40,023 nt of DNA from Chara braunii. Its lineage: Eukaryota; Streptophyta; Charophyceae; Charales; Characeae. The position numbers and the translations under genes are program-made. Of the stretch, positions 1-9,447 are shown one piece after another (positions within the stretch are counted from its first letter, which is position 1; the number at the start of each line of letters is the position of its first letter). The stretch is from contig BFEA01000154.1 in NCBI GenBank assembly GCA_003427395.1, positions 451,361 through 491,383 on the forward strand. The letters are read 5' to 3'. Under the pieces are notes generated by a model that saw nothing but the letters and a program-made list of their open reading frames with translations, made no database searches and was not told where the DNA came from.

Positions 1-102
1 ACTTGTTAACCAGTGATCGGCCCCGTCCCGTCCTTCACAGATTTCAGCATTGCTTCATGATTTTTGGCAGCCGGGACGTTGCCTTCTAGAGGGAGGGGAT
101 AG
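1..102 (+). mobile_element. 3' internal end of an LTR retrotransposon with polypurine tract
   Basis: The last bases before position 103 contain a purine run AGAGGGAGGGGA at 88-99, immediately followed by TAG and a TGTTACAG start. This is the usual layout of a polypurine tract next to a 3' LTR on the plus strand. Upstream bases 1-87 carry no recognisable protein and the rest of the element lies outside the window. The call rests only on this junction. Confidence 0.45.
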
Positions 103-580
103 TGTTACAGACTTCACCAGGGCTCGATCCCTGGTCTATCTTTTGCGGTTTTGGCTGCATCCCGTTCTCGGCCTGGCACCCTTTTTCCAAACCCCTCCTT
201 TGGTACCATAGGATTTTGGACAACTGGCGCCATGCTGCAATTTGGGCGCCACTTTCAAATAGTGCATTTTTGAGTTCTGCCCTCGGGGCCTTTGCAGAAA
301 TGCCCCTGGTACCGTACGTGTCACCGGTACTTATACCGGCTCCCCGTACGGTACGGGGGGGAAGACTCGTACCAGTTCTCTGCTGCTGTACTCGTACTCA
401 GTGTGACTTGCTGTTTCGGCATTCGGGATCCAAGACTTCGACTTTGTGCCTTACCACTGTGTCTGCGTCCGACCCTCAGTCCGAGTCCGTCGAGTCTAGT
501 GAGTGAGTGTGTGTGTGTGCTCTCACTCTCTCCCTCTCTCTCCTCTCCCTCGGCTCACCCTCAGCCTCACGCCCGTTACA
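103..580 (+). repeat. Putative 3' LTR (TGTTAC...GTTACA)
   Basis: The segment begins TGTTACAG directly after a polypurine tract and reaches CCCGTTACA at 580, giving TG...CA ends and 478 bp. It contains a GTACGGTACGGGG-rich part at 340-360 and a CT-rich part at 510-560. No second copy exists in the window to confirm the boundaries, so the right end is a best guess. The open frames here look like chance frames of LTR sequence. Confidence 0.4.
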
Positions 581-670
581 GGTTGATTGATTGATTGAGT
601 GGTTGGCTAGGGGAGGGCTCGCGGGGGATGGTGACCCCACCCCAACCAATCAATCAATCAATCAATCAAT
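581..670. repeat. Inverted tetranucleotide repeat (TTGA)n ... (ATCA)n
   Basis: GGTTGATTGATTGATTGA at 581-598 is mirrored as an inverted repeat by CCAACCAATCAATCAATCAA at 642-661. About 45 bp of GC-rich spacer lies between. The strand could fold into a long hairpin. A G-run follows at 674-697. Confidence 0.7.
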
Positions 671-924
671 ATAGGGAGGGGGGGGGGGGGGGGGGGGTTC
701 CGAAAATATTGAACCCCCCTATCTTCTACGATTTATTTGTTTTTGGCTCAACAAGAGGTGGTTGCTCTAGGTGATGCTTTACCTTTAAAAAAAAATAAAA
801 AAAATAGGGCCTGAAATGGGGTTTGGCGGGCACTGAACCACTGGTTGGACGGGGCCCAAACCAGCGAACATCGGGGGGGGGGGGTCCGAACCCTCCTGAA
901 CGTTCAGGCCGGTAACCATATGTA
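671..924. other. Unassigned spacer with G-runs
   Basis: No gene is recognisable. The stretch contains a run of more than 15 G near 679-697, an A-rich patch at 787-808 and a second G-run near 874-883. Confidence 0.5.
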
Positions 925-1964
925 TGCGAGGATCTGGGTCCTCGGCAGGCCTATGGGGCCCTGTATGCAGCATTGCCCGCCCTAAGTGAAGGCGGAGGTG
1001 CCCGCCTTCGCCCGCCCTAAGTGAAGGCGGGCCTAACAAATCACCTGAGGCCCTCGATTGTCAATTTCATACTTGAGGTCCAGGCAGTTGCGACGCGCCA
1101 GTTGGTTGAGAGAAACTCAGGCCGTGCTACACAGACATTTCCACGGCCTTCCGGGCCTTTCCAAGGAATGCAGGCCCTGGGCGTGATTCGCAGCCTCATA
1201 CAGAGACAGTTGGGCGCCCAACTGAACGAGGCCCAGCATCCCAGTTGCTGCTGCATCCAGGCAGCCTCCTGGGGCCTTCCGGAAGCTTCTGGGCCCAGGC
1301 CAGTCCAGCCAGGCTGCGCGAGCAGGCCGGCTCTTTCCATAAAGGAAAGAGCTCTCCCCTTGGCAGCCTCATTCAGGGCACTCGCATGCTAGCGGCAGCG
1401 CTGCTGGAGCAAAGGCTTGCGGCTGCTGGCTGGCGCTGAGAGGCGAGGTGCAGCACGTGCGGTCGTGGAGGGAAGAAGGGCGCTGCTGAGGGCAGCGCCA
1501 TAGCCCAGCCACCATAGCTGGTGGGCTTGGACTACAGTGAGGCGCAGGGGTGGTCTTCGGGTGAAACAGAGGACAGATGTGGGTGTAGTCAGGGGATAGG
1601 TGAAGGATGATGATGATGATGATGTGAGGGCACTTACCTTGTATTGGCGATGGTTTGCATGGGCGACATCTTCAAGTACTTCGAGCTGCCGCTGATGTCA
1701 ACGGTTGCATTGTCATTTCGTAGTCTGTAGCTGCTGTGTAGGAGTAGGCTGGGCACTGAGCGCCAAGTGAGAGTGTGAAGAAACTGGACTCTTGTGTTGA
1801 GAGGAGAGAGTATGCTCTCCATGAACATTGGTTTTCAGTGCTACGAACCTCCATTGGTGTATTATTGGTGCAATGCTGCTCTCTAGACACGGTGTGACTA
1901 TCTGGCTTTCAACGTGATGGTGTAATCTGGAATTGTCATCTCGCTGTTGCTTATTTTCCTTGCA
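925..1964 (+). repeat. LTR-A family copy, solo-type, plus orientation
   Basis: The copy starts TGCGAGG at 925 and ends TTTTCCTTGCA at 1964, the reverse complement of the termini of the element 1 LTRs. It shares the family landmarks: a doubled GCCCGCCCTAAGTGAAGGCGG motif at 975-1032, the inverted repeat CTCTTTCC/GGAAAGAG near 1331-1352, 'GCACTGAGCGCC' near 1757, and the antisense splice-donor-like site at 1632-1639. At 1040 bp it is slightly longer than the element 1 LTR. No exact target duplication is visible (ATGTA before, TATAT after), so it may be a solo LTR with a decayed duplication. A (GAT)n run at 1606-1625 lies inside it. Confidence 0.75.
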
Positions 1965-2150
1965 TATATAACAGTCGAAGTTAGTGATACAGATTGATCA
2001 CCATCAGCAACTGACCATTCATTCTGTTTGCTACCTGTATGCTGTGTGCAGGGTCTTCTGTCCACCAGGGAATGACTCGTGTACCTACTTATTTACCCAC
2101 ATGTGGAATATCACAACGTGACATCAAATTGGTTGAGTGCCCAGAGGTAG

Positions 2151-2185
<35 letters not shown>

Positions 2186-2273
2186 ATGACCTGTTGCTGA
2201 AATGCATGGGAAAGACGTGGCAACATGTCCTGTCCCCAGTTGATCTGGTTGATTTTGTGATGAGGGTGCTAGC
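1965..2273. other. Unassigned spacer with (GAT)n
   Basis: No gene is recognisable. A (GAT)n microsatellite at about 2150-2184 yields a poly-histidine frame on the minus strand that is only the microsatellite translated. Confidence 0.6.
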
Positions 2274-2445
2274 TTTTTGGCCAATGTGTGGTGGTCATTT
2301 GTCCGTGTGAGAAAGGACCTGTGGTGGCCACATGTCCATGTGAGAAAGGACCTGTGATGGCCACATGTCCATGTAAGAAAGGCCCTGTGGTGGCCACATG
2401 TCCATGTGAGAAAGGACCTGTGGTGGCCACATGTCCGTGTGAGTG
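2274..2445. repeat. 33-bp minisatellite, four good copies plus a degenerate one
   Basis: The unit contains GTGAGAAAGGACCTGTGG then TGGCCACATGTCC. It recurs exactly every 33 bp, with GTGAG or GTAAG at 2307, 2340, 2373, 2406 and 2439. A degenerate unit precedes it from about 2274. Because 33 is a multiple of three, one minus-strand frame reads an 11-residue repeat with TCGHHRSFLTW. There is no start context or codon evidence for a protein. Confidence 0.85.
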
Positions 2446-2770
2446 AATGTACTTGATCAGAGGAAGGACAACCTGCTGGCAAATCTGCGATATGAGTTGG
2501 TGTTGCAGACAGTCTGTTCAGATCGGTGGCTAATCTATTGCAGATCATGATGAGGCAGTTGAGCCCCTTTCGATCGAGTGGTTGATATCTGCAGTATTCA
2601 TGGTAAAAAAAATGATTGGCTGATTATGTGGTCTGGAGTCATAGTCAGCTGTTAAGGGTATGTGGACAGCATTTGGTAGGTGCGATTGAATCTGTCCTAT
2701 CTGTTGTATTGGTCAGCCACCCGCACCATCGACAGGGGCACACGTCAGAGGGAGAGGCTCTGATCACCTT
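2446..2770. other. Unassigned spacer
   Basis: No coding region, RNA gene or transposon landmark was recognised between the minisatellite and the tetranucleotide array. Confidence 0.5.
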
Positions 2771-2878
2771 CTGGTTGATTGATTGATTCATTAGTCGATT
2801 GCCTTATCGATTGGGTAATGAATGAATTGATCGGTGGTTGGTTGGTTGGCTGGTTGGTTGGCTGATTTGATTGATTGG

Positions 2879-2917
<39 letters not shown>

Positions 2918-2990
2918 GTTGGTTGGCTGGTTGATGGATTGATTGATTAATTGGATTGATTGATTGATTGAGTTTTTTTTATTTGATTGA
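2771..2990. repeat. Tetranucleotide array (GATT/GGTT)n
   Basis: The stretch is almost entirely GATT, GGTT and GGCT units, for example GATTGATTGATTGATTG around 2880-2910 with GGTTGGTTGGTT blocks on both sides. It is simple sequence with no coding meaning. Confidence 0.85.
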
Positions 2991-3975
2991 CTGGTTCCGT
3001 TACGGATGGAGGGGGTAGTGTTGCGGTTGTTACGCCTATCACACTCGTCAGCTGTCAGGCGAGCGGGAGTGGATTTGTCAAGCTGTCGATGGGTAGCTTG
3101 CAGGTCGAGACATCTCTTTTGGGGTGGTCGGTGCTGTTGCCATTCTTTTCAGCGTCCAAGTCAAACGAGTAGGTCATGGACCATAGCTGATGTGGACCTG
3201 CTTCGTCATCGACTTTTCCACGGTTCTGCAGGGTACAGCATGTTCCAGCTCAGGGTATCTTCTCGGACGTGAGGACCTCACCTTGTTTTTGTCTGTGCTT
3301 TCTCATGCTCTGCCCACCCCCCAACACCTCTGTTCCAGCAAGTGACTTAAAAACATTGTCGTCCTTTGGGATATTGGAACGATATTACACAGAAGATCAC
3401 ATGGCCCCTGTGCAAGGAGGAGAAACATAAATCAAGAAATGCTCCAAATTCTTATATATAAAAAAGTCAGGGGGAAGGCTGGCAATCACTTTCCAATGTT
3501 CCATATTGATCGCAGGGGAAGGACGATGATGATGATGTGGTGGAGGAGGAGCAAAAGCGGAAGCTCAGTATACCACTATTTATTGAAAGTTGATATATGT
3601 TCAACCTGTTTGGTTACTTTGCTGCTTTCAACTTCATCGACGTTGCTCTTTCTGTGTATGTCTGTGTGCTTGTGCGTGTGTGCATGTGTGTCTTTGTATT
3701 TGTCTGGGAGTATAGTTATTATCTAGTTGTCCCGCCCCCCCCCCCACGGTCCTCTCAAGTGTGCTGCATTGCGTGCATAAAGGTCAGGTTCCTGTGATTT
3801 TGGATCTACTCATTTAGGCATCACGTGCATAAAGCCTGATAAAGGTAATGTTTATATTCTGCTTGTTGATTATGGAGGCGACACCATTTCCTTGGTGGAT
3901 GGATTCATCTCAAGCATGCTTCGTCGTCTACAATAGAGGTAAAGTTTCTGCAATTTTGGACCTACTCATCTGGGT
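2991..3975. other. Unassigned, probably internal part of a decayed LTR element
   Basis: No domain was recognised. Two diverged copies of a roughly 40-bp phrase, containing ATTTTGGATCTACTCAT and ATTTTGGACCTACTCAT, occur near 3797 and 3952, so an old tandem duplication of about 155 bp is likely. The right end runs into a polypurine tract, which suggests this is the 3' end of an element. Confidence 0.35.
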
Positions 3976-4382
3976 GGGAGGGGGGATGTTGTTATGAACA
4001 TTCACATCGCACACCCGGCCATCCCTTTTTAAGAAAAGAAAGCGCAACAACTGAGTTGGTGATTCGAGGACTTCCTCGCACAAGGTAGATCACCGTCTGG
4101 AACCGATCAGGAATGTTCGTACCTGGAAGAACTTCTCTGGTTAAATTGGTTCCTTTTTGTTGTTTTTGTTTGTGGCTTTTTTCTTCCTGTTCCAGGCTAG
4201 GTTACCAGGGACAACCGGTCGGGCACTTGTGCAGGTTGCCTGGCTGTCTGGCCGGTCAGTATATCCCGGGCTTGTAAAAACTGTGGGAATTAAATAAAAA
4301 AAAATTCCCGTTGGCGGTGGGGCTTTTCTGTGCCCACTGAAGACGGCCCAAATCCAGGATCTTTCTTGTTTTTCAGTGTTCT
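3976..4382 (+). repeat. Putative polypurine tract and LTR start
   Basis: GGGAGGGGGGA at 3976-3986 is followed by TGTTGTTATGAACATTC, the typical junction of a polypurine tract and a 3' LTR in Ty3/gypsy elements. The right boundary was not found. Element 1 inserted at 4383-4387, so this LTR may be part of the target. A short hairpin GGGAATTAAATAAAAA...AATTCCC lies near 4285-4310. Confidence 0.35.
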
Positions 4383-4387
4383 CTATT
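4383..4387. repeat. Left target-site duplication of element 1 (CTATT)
   Basis: CTATT lies directly before the left end of element 1, and the same five bases follow its right end at 12998-13002. The last T could instead be the first base of the LTR, which would make the duplication 4 bp. Confidence 0.8.
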
Positions 4388-5323
4388 GCAAGGACAATGA
4401 GTGATAGCGAACTTCAGAAATCAAACAGCATCATACACATGAGTCCAGATAGTTGTGACCTCGAACCAATAGCAGAATTGCATCACGAGTTTCACCAAAT
4501 AAGAGCACAGCAAAAGCTCATAATTGACAACGCTGGAATAGTCTCATCATCATCAACGAAGAACTAATCTCGATATCCTATCTGGCACTCGGCGCCCAGA
4601 CTACAGATGGCAGATCCTATCTAGCCTATCTACAATGCCACTGATGACGTCAACAGCTCCCCGAAGTACGAGCAGATCTCGGCCAATGCCGTACGCCTCG
4701 AGCACCAGGTATGTCTCTCGTATCACTCACAACCTCGATCCCCAACTCACAGATGCCACATGCACCCAAGAACCACCATGCGCCCCATCCAGCATACAGC
4801 AGCGCAGCTCGGCTATGGCTGCCTGCTCCTTCCAGCTTGCCCGTGAGCGTGTGAGCGCTGGCCAGCATTAGCGGAGCAGCGCTTGCGCAGCATGCAGCCA
4901 GTGCCCGAATGTCCAATGCGTGGGCAGGCCCTTCCCTATATTGAAGTGGCCTGTGGCTGCTGCGTGCGGTAATGCGGTACTGGGCACCGGCCTAGAAGCT
5001 TCCCGTAGGCCTGAGTGGCTGAGCCCCAGTCCCTACAGAACAGGCCCTGAGCTTGAGTTAGTTGCCCGTACCCAACTGCTCACAGCCTGTGTTCGGTCCA
5101 TGTGCGCGTCTGGCCCAGGATGTACTTCAGATACATTTGCAAAATGGCTGCCTGGGCCTGGGCGCTTGTAACCAACTGACGCCGCACAACTGTCTGAATT
5201 TCCCCAGTTGCGTGGTGGCCTAAAAAAGGGCCCCTTGGCCTGAGTCGAGCCTGCCTTCACTTAGGGCGGCCGACAACAGTGCAAACACGGCCGAAGGGGC
5301 TCATCAGGGCCTTAGGCCTCGCA
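4388..5323 (-). repeat. 3' LTR of element 1 (LTR-A family, 936 bp)
   Basis: The plus strand reads GCAAGGACAATGAG at the left and CCTCGCA at the right. On the coding (minus) strand the LTR therefore starts TGCGAGG. It matches the 5' LTR at 11991-12997 throughout, apart from about 19 bp near 4663-4681 missing there and an assembly-type duplication in the other copy. It contains TGACGTCA at 4645-4652 and the plus-strand donor-like CAGGTATGT at 4706-4714. The stop codon of the pol frame lies inside this LTR at 5304. Confidence 0.92.
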
Positions 5324-5846
5324 TTCCCTCCTCCATACTTCGATAGTCCTGTGAGAAGTTGTCTTCAATAATCTGGCGCTTTCCCTTCTGCAGAGACTTC
5401 TCAAACTGAGCGACTGCCTGAGGAGCGGTCTGCATAAGTTCATCCTTGGTAAACCACCGGCCTTCCTTCGGATCAGTGTGATGTCTGAATCGAACTCGAA
5501 ACTGGAGTTTCGGTTTCGGGGGACGTCCCCTGCCTGTGGATCTTGACCCTGACATCTCTCTGTGGTCCACAATGTCGTCGATGTCGACCTCTCTATCCAT
5601 GGTTGGGGGCAGCATTGGGCGATGAGAGGGGAACTGATCTGTTTCTCTAAAAGGTGCAAGCTTGGAGGCGTGAAAAACAGGGTTAGTTCGTAAGTGACCA
5701 GGGATGCGAATAACATATGATGGTCCATCCGGGTCGTCTCCTATAACATCTAGGACGTCCCATGGTCCGAAGTACTGTGGCATGAGCTTGCGGGAGATCC
5801 CGTGCTCCTGTCCCAGTTCTGAGGACTTGACCCAGACTCTCTCACC
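5304..5846 (-). pseudogene. Element 1 integrase C-terminus and chromodomain-like tail
   Basis: The reading frame contains MPQYFGPWDVLDVIGDDPDG, then PSYVIRIPGHLRTNPVFHAS and KLAPFRE. This is the common end of gypsy integrases (GPF/Y module). It continues with DIVDHRE and the segment FRVRFRHHTDPKEGRWFTKD, which matches a chromodomain-like tail (VDHR...YLVRW...T.W...L). Such tails are thought to steer integration to marked chromatin. The part before residue 1 of this frame (5784-5846, 'VGERVWVKSSELGQEHGISR') is in phase but shifted relative to the integrase core at 5846-6187, so there is a break near 5846. Confidence 0.85.
5324..5336 (-). other. Polypurine tract of element 1
   Basis: On the minus strand the 13 bases directly before the 3' LTR read TGGAGGAGGGAA, a purine run typical of the primer for plus-strand DNA synthesis. 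It abuts the TG that opens the LTR. Confidence 0.85.
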
Positions 5847-6340
5847 TACCTGAAACGTAGACGGGCGACGGTGGCCTGAGCCTTGTGCATCTGTTCAACA
5901 GCCTGCTGCATCAGACGCTCATAACGATAAGCAAATTCTAATGCTCCTGGTGCAGCAGATGGTTGGTTCTCAGGTAGTAAGAAATCTAAGGGCAGTCTAG
6001 GCTTGAAGGTTAGTGATCGGCTGTTCGGGCTCACTCCTGTTGCGCTGTGCACAGCGTTATTGTACAGGCTGGGGATGAGAGCAAGTTTCTCATCCCAGTC
6101 TGCCTGATTAGGCTTGATGTAGTGCCTCAGCAGGTGTACAGCGCGGTTCAACTGCTCTGCTTGCCCATTCACCTCTGGATGGTTCACTTATGTCATCTGC
6201 AGCTGTGTTTCCTGTTCTGCCACTGCGACCTTCCACAGTTCCCTAGTAAATCGCACATCACGGTCACTGACTATGGACTTGGCAGTCCAAAATCTCTGAT
6301 CCAGTTCTCTTTGAACAGTTTATTCACATACTCGTTTTAG
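5846..6340 (-). pseudogene. Element 1 integrase catalytic core, second half
   Basis: Minus-strand translation of the 6190-6290 area gives IVSDRDVRFTRELWK, holding the second catalytic aspartate of the D,D-35-E triad. MNHPEVNGQAEQLNRAVHLL follows, holding the glutamate in the motif normally read as DGQTE or DGQSE. YNNAVHSATGVSPN and the helix MQQAVEQMHKAQATVARLR follow, as in other gypsy integrases. A stop falls before the first methionine, and stops near 6320 separate it from the first half. The protein would insert cDNA into the genome if intact. Confidence 0.85.
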
Positions 6341-6683
6341 CTGTTGCCAGCATTGCGACTAACCTAGCGTACTTGCTAAATCTATCCACAATGACATAGA
6401 CGTAGCGCATTCCGCTCTTGCTGGTGACCAGCGTATCCATGAAGTCCATGGACAAACTCTCACCAGGCCTTTCCGGAATCGGAAGGGGCTTCAAAAGCCC
6501 AAGAGGAGCCTGTGTATGTGGCTTGTCCCTCTGACAGACCTGACAAGTCTCCACATACAGCTTCACGTCTTTCATCATCGTGGGCCACCAGAACCTCTGC
6601 AGCAGATTGGCTGTAGTCTTTTTATAGCCAAAATGTCCGGTGGCATCATGACACTCTCCTAGAAACAAACTACGGGCACACAC
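6324..6683 (-). pseudogene. Element 1 integrase zinc domain and first half of core
   Basis: The frame contains HDATGHFGYKKT and, further on, CQVCQRDK, forming the HHCC zinc-binding domain (H...H...CxxC). LLKPLPIPERPGESLSMDFM then holds the first catalytic aspartate, followed by YVYVIVDRFSKYARLV. The order and spacing match gypsy integrases. The frame stops after 'LATAKTSM', before the rest of the core. The stretch 6684-6851 has only short frames of the connecting region. Confidence 0.87.
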
Positions 6684-6851
6684 AAACGTTTATTCCCGGC
6701 CTTCTCAAGGAGCAGCAGGCTGTTGACCAACTCAAACTTGGCAGAAGTCACCTTATCCTTCGCCTCGAGTCTGCGTTTGATCTCGGACATGAACTAGTCC
6801 TCGCTATAAGCTTCCACCAAAGAGCGAGTGACATCGTCCGCAAGCCCGAAC

Positions 6852-7139
6852 TCAGTGATCCGCAGGCCTACGCGATAAGGCATCATCAACTTTATTGTAC
6901 TCCCCCTTCAGATATTGGGGTTCGAAATCATATTGTTCAACGACTTCGATCCAGCGCTTCAAGGCATTGGAGTGCACTGGCTGGATTCTCATCCACTTCA
7001 GGGTCTGATGGTCAGTCGTGACGATGAAGAACCTCCCAAGGAGGTAATGGCTCCAATGGGTCAGTGCCTTATAAATCGCGTAGAGCTCCTTTTCATAGGT
7101 GGACTTAGCCAACTTCTGAGATAACATCTTTTTGGACAT
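6852..7139 (-). pseudogene. Element 1 RNase H domain
   Basis: The frame shows the usual gypsy RNase H tail: KSTYEKELYAIYKALTHWSH, then GRFFIVTTDHQTLKW, then DFEPQYLKGEYNKVDDALSR. The glutamate in YEKEL and the aspartates in TDH and DALSR are the expected metal-binding residues. The domain degrades the RNA template during reverse transcription. Its start overlaps the end of the RT frame, from which it is separated by a frameshift near 7110-7200. Confidence 0.88.
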
Positions 7140-8382
7140 GTACTCGACTTACCTCAACTTTGGCCCTCCTGCTGCGCGAGCACAACACCAATGCCATATT
7201 GGCTGGCATTGTGGTTACTATGAACGGCTTGTCAGGCTCAGGAAGTTTTAAGACCTCGTGGTGTGTCAGAGCATGCTTCAGATGTTTGAAAGCAGCTTCA
7301 CAGCTTTCTCTCCACTCCCATGGGGTGTCAAGGCGAGTCAGGTCTGTCAAAGTGGCGGCAACTATGCTATAGTTCTTCACAAAATTGCGATAGTAGCCGA
7401 TCATTCCTAAGAAAGACCTCATCTCAGCCACAGACCGAGGACGTCGCCAGTCACGAATACTGGCCACCTTCTCGTCATTGGGCTTCAAACCCTCCACGAA
7501 AATCTCATGACCCAAGTACAAGATCCGGGTGCAACCAAACTCGCATTTTCCCCCGTTGATCTTAAACTTGTGTTGCCGAAGGAGACAGAGGACTTTGTCC
7601 AAGTGCGCAACATGCTCCTCGACAATCCTACTAAAAATAAGTATGTCATCGAGGGACACGACGTCAAACTTATCCAAGTAGTCATGAAAGATCTGATTCA
7701 TAGCGTGCTGAAAGGTGTCAGGAGCATTGCAAAGGCCGAAAGGCATGACCACAAACTCGTACAGACCGTACGTGGTCTAAAAAGTGGTTTTGTGTTGATC
7801 CTCGGGCCGTATTGCAATTTGATGGTACCCGGACTTCAGATCTATGTTACTGAAGTACCGACACCCATGCACTCTATCTAACAAGTCATCGATGCGCGGT
7901 AGGGGCTCTCGGTTCTTGACAATGATGACATTGAGGGCCCTATTGTCAATGCACATCCTCAGAGTCCCCCCCTTCTTCGGTACAAACAAGACTGGAAATC
8001 CATAAGGGGTGACACTCGGCCGGATCCAACCCTTCTCTACAAGTTCCTTGAGTTGCCAGCGAAGCTCGTCAAGCTCGCCTGGAGACATCCGATAGATCCT
8101 ACCGTTCGGGATGCTAGACCCTGGGATAATTTCTACCGCGTGGACGACCTCCCTGTCAACAACCCCTTTCGGCTCTTCAAATAGATCAGGGTACTTAGTG
8201 ACTACTCCCTCTATCTTCGGCGGCATTTTCACCGGCTCGCCTGCTGCAGAGACATAAACTAGATACATACCCTCCGGATTTTGCATATAATAATTATAAA
8301 ATGCGACCGCACACATGCATCCATAGGACTCGATCAGACTACTAGCCTTAAACTTACGTAATCTGGCGGTTCCCCCCCACAT
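7105..8382 (-). pseudogene. Element 1 reverse transcriptase with broken YLDD box
   Basis: Two frames together give the RT. The first (7777-8382) has YRMSPGELDELRWQLKELVE, KGWIRPSVTPYGFPVLFVPK, RMCIDNRALN and [15 protein letters not shown]. The second (7105-7752) has FGLCNAPDTFQHAMNQIF and DVVSLDDILIFS, then the thumb and connection (GYYRNFVKNY). The catalytic box is normally YLDD or YVDD; here it is SLDD. A TAG stop near 7770 interrupts the chain between the two frames, and a frameshift follows 'FIVTT'. The YxDD tyrosine is nearly invariant, so activity is doubtful even if the stops were ignored. Confidence 0.9.
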
Positions 8383-8600
8383 GCATCCATAGGACTCGAT
8401 CAGTGAAACTGGGGCTCTGCAGCCGAAAGATAGTACATACCCAACAGGATGTCCATTGGGAGATCATCGCTTTAGGAACGAGACGCGATGTCTCAGCTCC
8501 CCTCTCGCGTACGGGAAAAGACACTCGATGTCTCAGCTCCCCTCTCGCGTACAGGAAAAGACAAGCAAGTGTCATAATAGGCCCCGGCCTTGCGGCCGCC
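8383..8600 (-). pseudogene. Element 1 protease remnant without active site
   Basis: On the minus strand near 8405-8465 one frame reads DLPMDILLGMYYLSAAEPQF. This resembles the C-terminal ILGMDWL motif of gypsy aspartic proteases. The DSGA-type catalytic motif expected upstream is absent. In its place lie two tandem copies of a roughly 38-bp unit at 8491-8568 (GATGTCTCAGCTCCCCTC...). A second short duplication, CACATGCATCCATAGGACTC, occurs at 8313 and again at 8379. About 70 codons of protease seem to be missing. Confidence 0.65.
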
Positions 8601-9447
8601 GATGACTACCTCGTCGACGAACATCTCACTCTTAGGGGCTTTAGCTAATGCCGTCCAAGAAGCTAGCGGGTCTGATCTAGACCACTCCTCCGCTAGCTCC
8701 TCTAAGGACTCGAACGCATTCATCAAACAAAGGCTCGATGGGTCTGAATGTGTTTGCGGGACGACAACGGAGTCTGTAGCTTGGGCCATCTCTCGAGATG
8801 GTGAGGGTGTGTCCACCACCTCGACCCTAGTAGGAACAACTACTATCCCTACTGGCGCGATGTGTTTCTCGGAGCACTGCCAACGCCTGCCCCATCGTGG
8901 GCGGGATCTTCTCGGTCACATTTTTGTTACGACACTTGAACTGATTATGGCCGTATTGGCCACAACGGATACAAGCTTGCCGGGTGTACCAATCTCTCCA
9001 CACGTCCTCTATGAGACCCGCTTCCTCCCATGGAGGAGCATTGGGGTCCACTTTACTCCTAGACCGGGAACCTCCACGGCGTCTACCGGTTGCCTTACCT
9101 TTTTGTACCGAGGCAGCAACGACTACTCCACCCCCTGAAGCCTCTACGCTGCCTGCCTCTGAACCCACTCCGGCCTGGAAGTTGTCTTCCAACTCGATGG
9201 TAGAACCATCGTTGTCGACGAACATAATGCGACCCTTCGCCTTCCCGTTGGGAGGCAGTGACTTTTTCCTACCATCTGTTGTGGGTGTTTGTCCATGCCC
9301 TATCTTTGCCTCCAGGTCTAGGGCCTTCTTGCTGAACGAGGGGAAGTTGTGCATGTTGATGTTGGCCTCACCTGCCAACTGATTCCTGAGAGGCATAGGA
9401 AAACATCTCAGGTAGGAGGTGAGTAAAACCTGGGGGTCATAGTGCAC
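8601..9447 (-). pseudogene. Element 1 nucleocapsid part of Gag and linker
   Basis: The frame 8827-9447 carries a basic stretch (GRRRGGSRSRSK), then CIRCGQYGHNQFKC, a perfect CX2CX4HX4C zinc knuckle that binds the element RNA in Gag. The upstream part (NQLAGEANINMHNFPSFSKK) continues the Gag capsid-like domain. After the knuckle a frameshift leads into 8601-8819, which reads SLEELAEEWSRSDPLASW in a linker before the protease. A homologous piece of this linker occurs at 19575-19640. Confidence 0.85.

Noticed and set aside
114-136. tRNA T-arm-like ACCAGGG-CTCGAT-CCCTGGT
   Set aside because: Only one stem-loop is present. There are no matching D-arm, anticodon arm or acceptor stem around it, and it lies inside a putative LTR.
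2307-2445. CRISPR-like array
   Set aside because: The units are directly adjacent, without unique spacers, and the genome is eukaryotic. It is a minisatellite.
2111-2548. Minus-strand poly-histidine protein
   Set aside because: The His run is the translated (GAT)n microsatellite and the rest is the translated minisatellite.
4376-4567. Short plus-strand frame starting in 'MFSIARTMSD'
   Set aside because: It lies within the 3' LTR of element 1, and the same sequence recurs in the 5' LTR with changes that break it.
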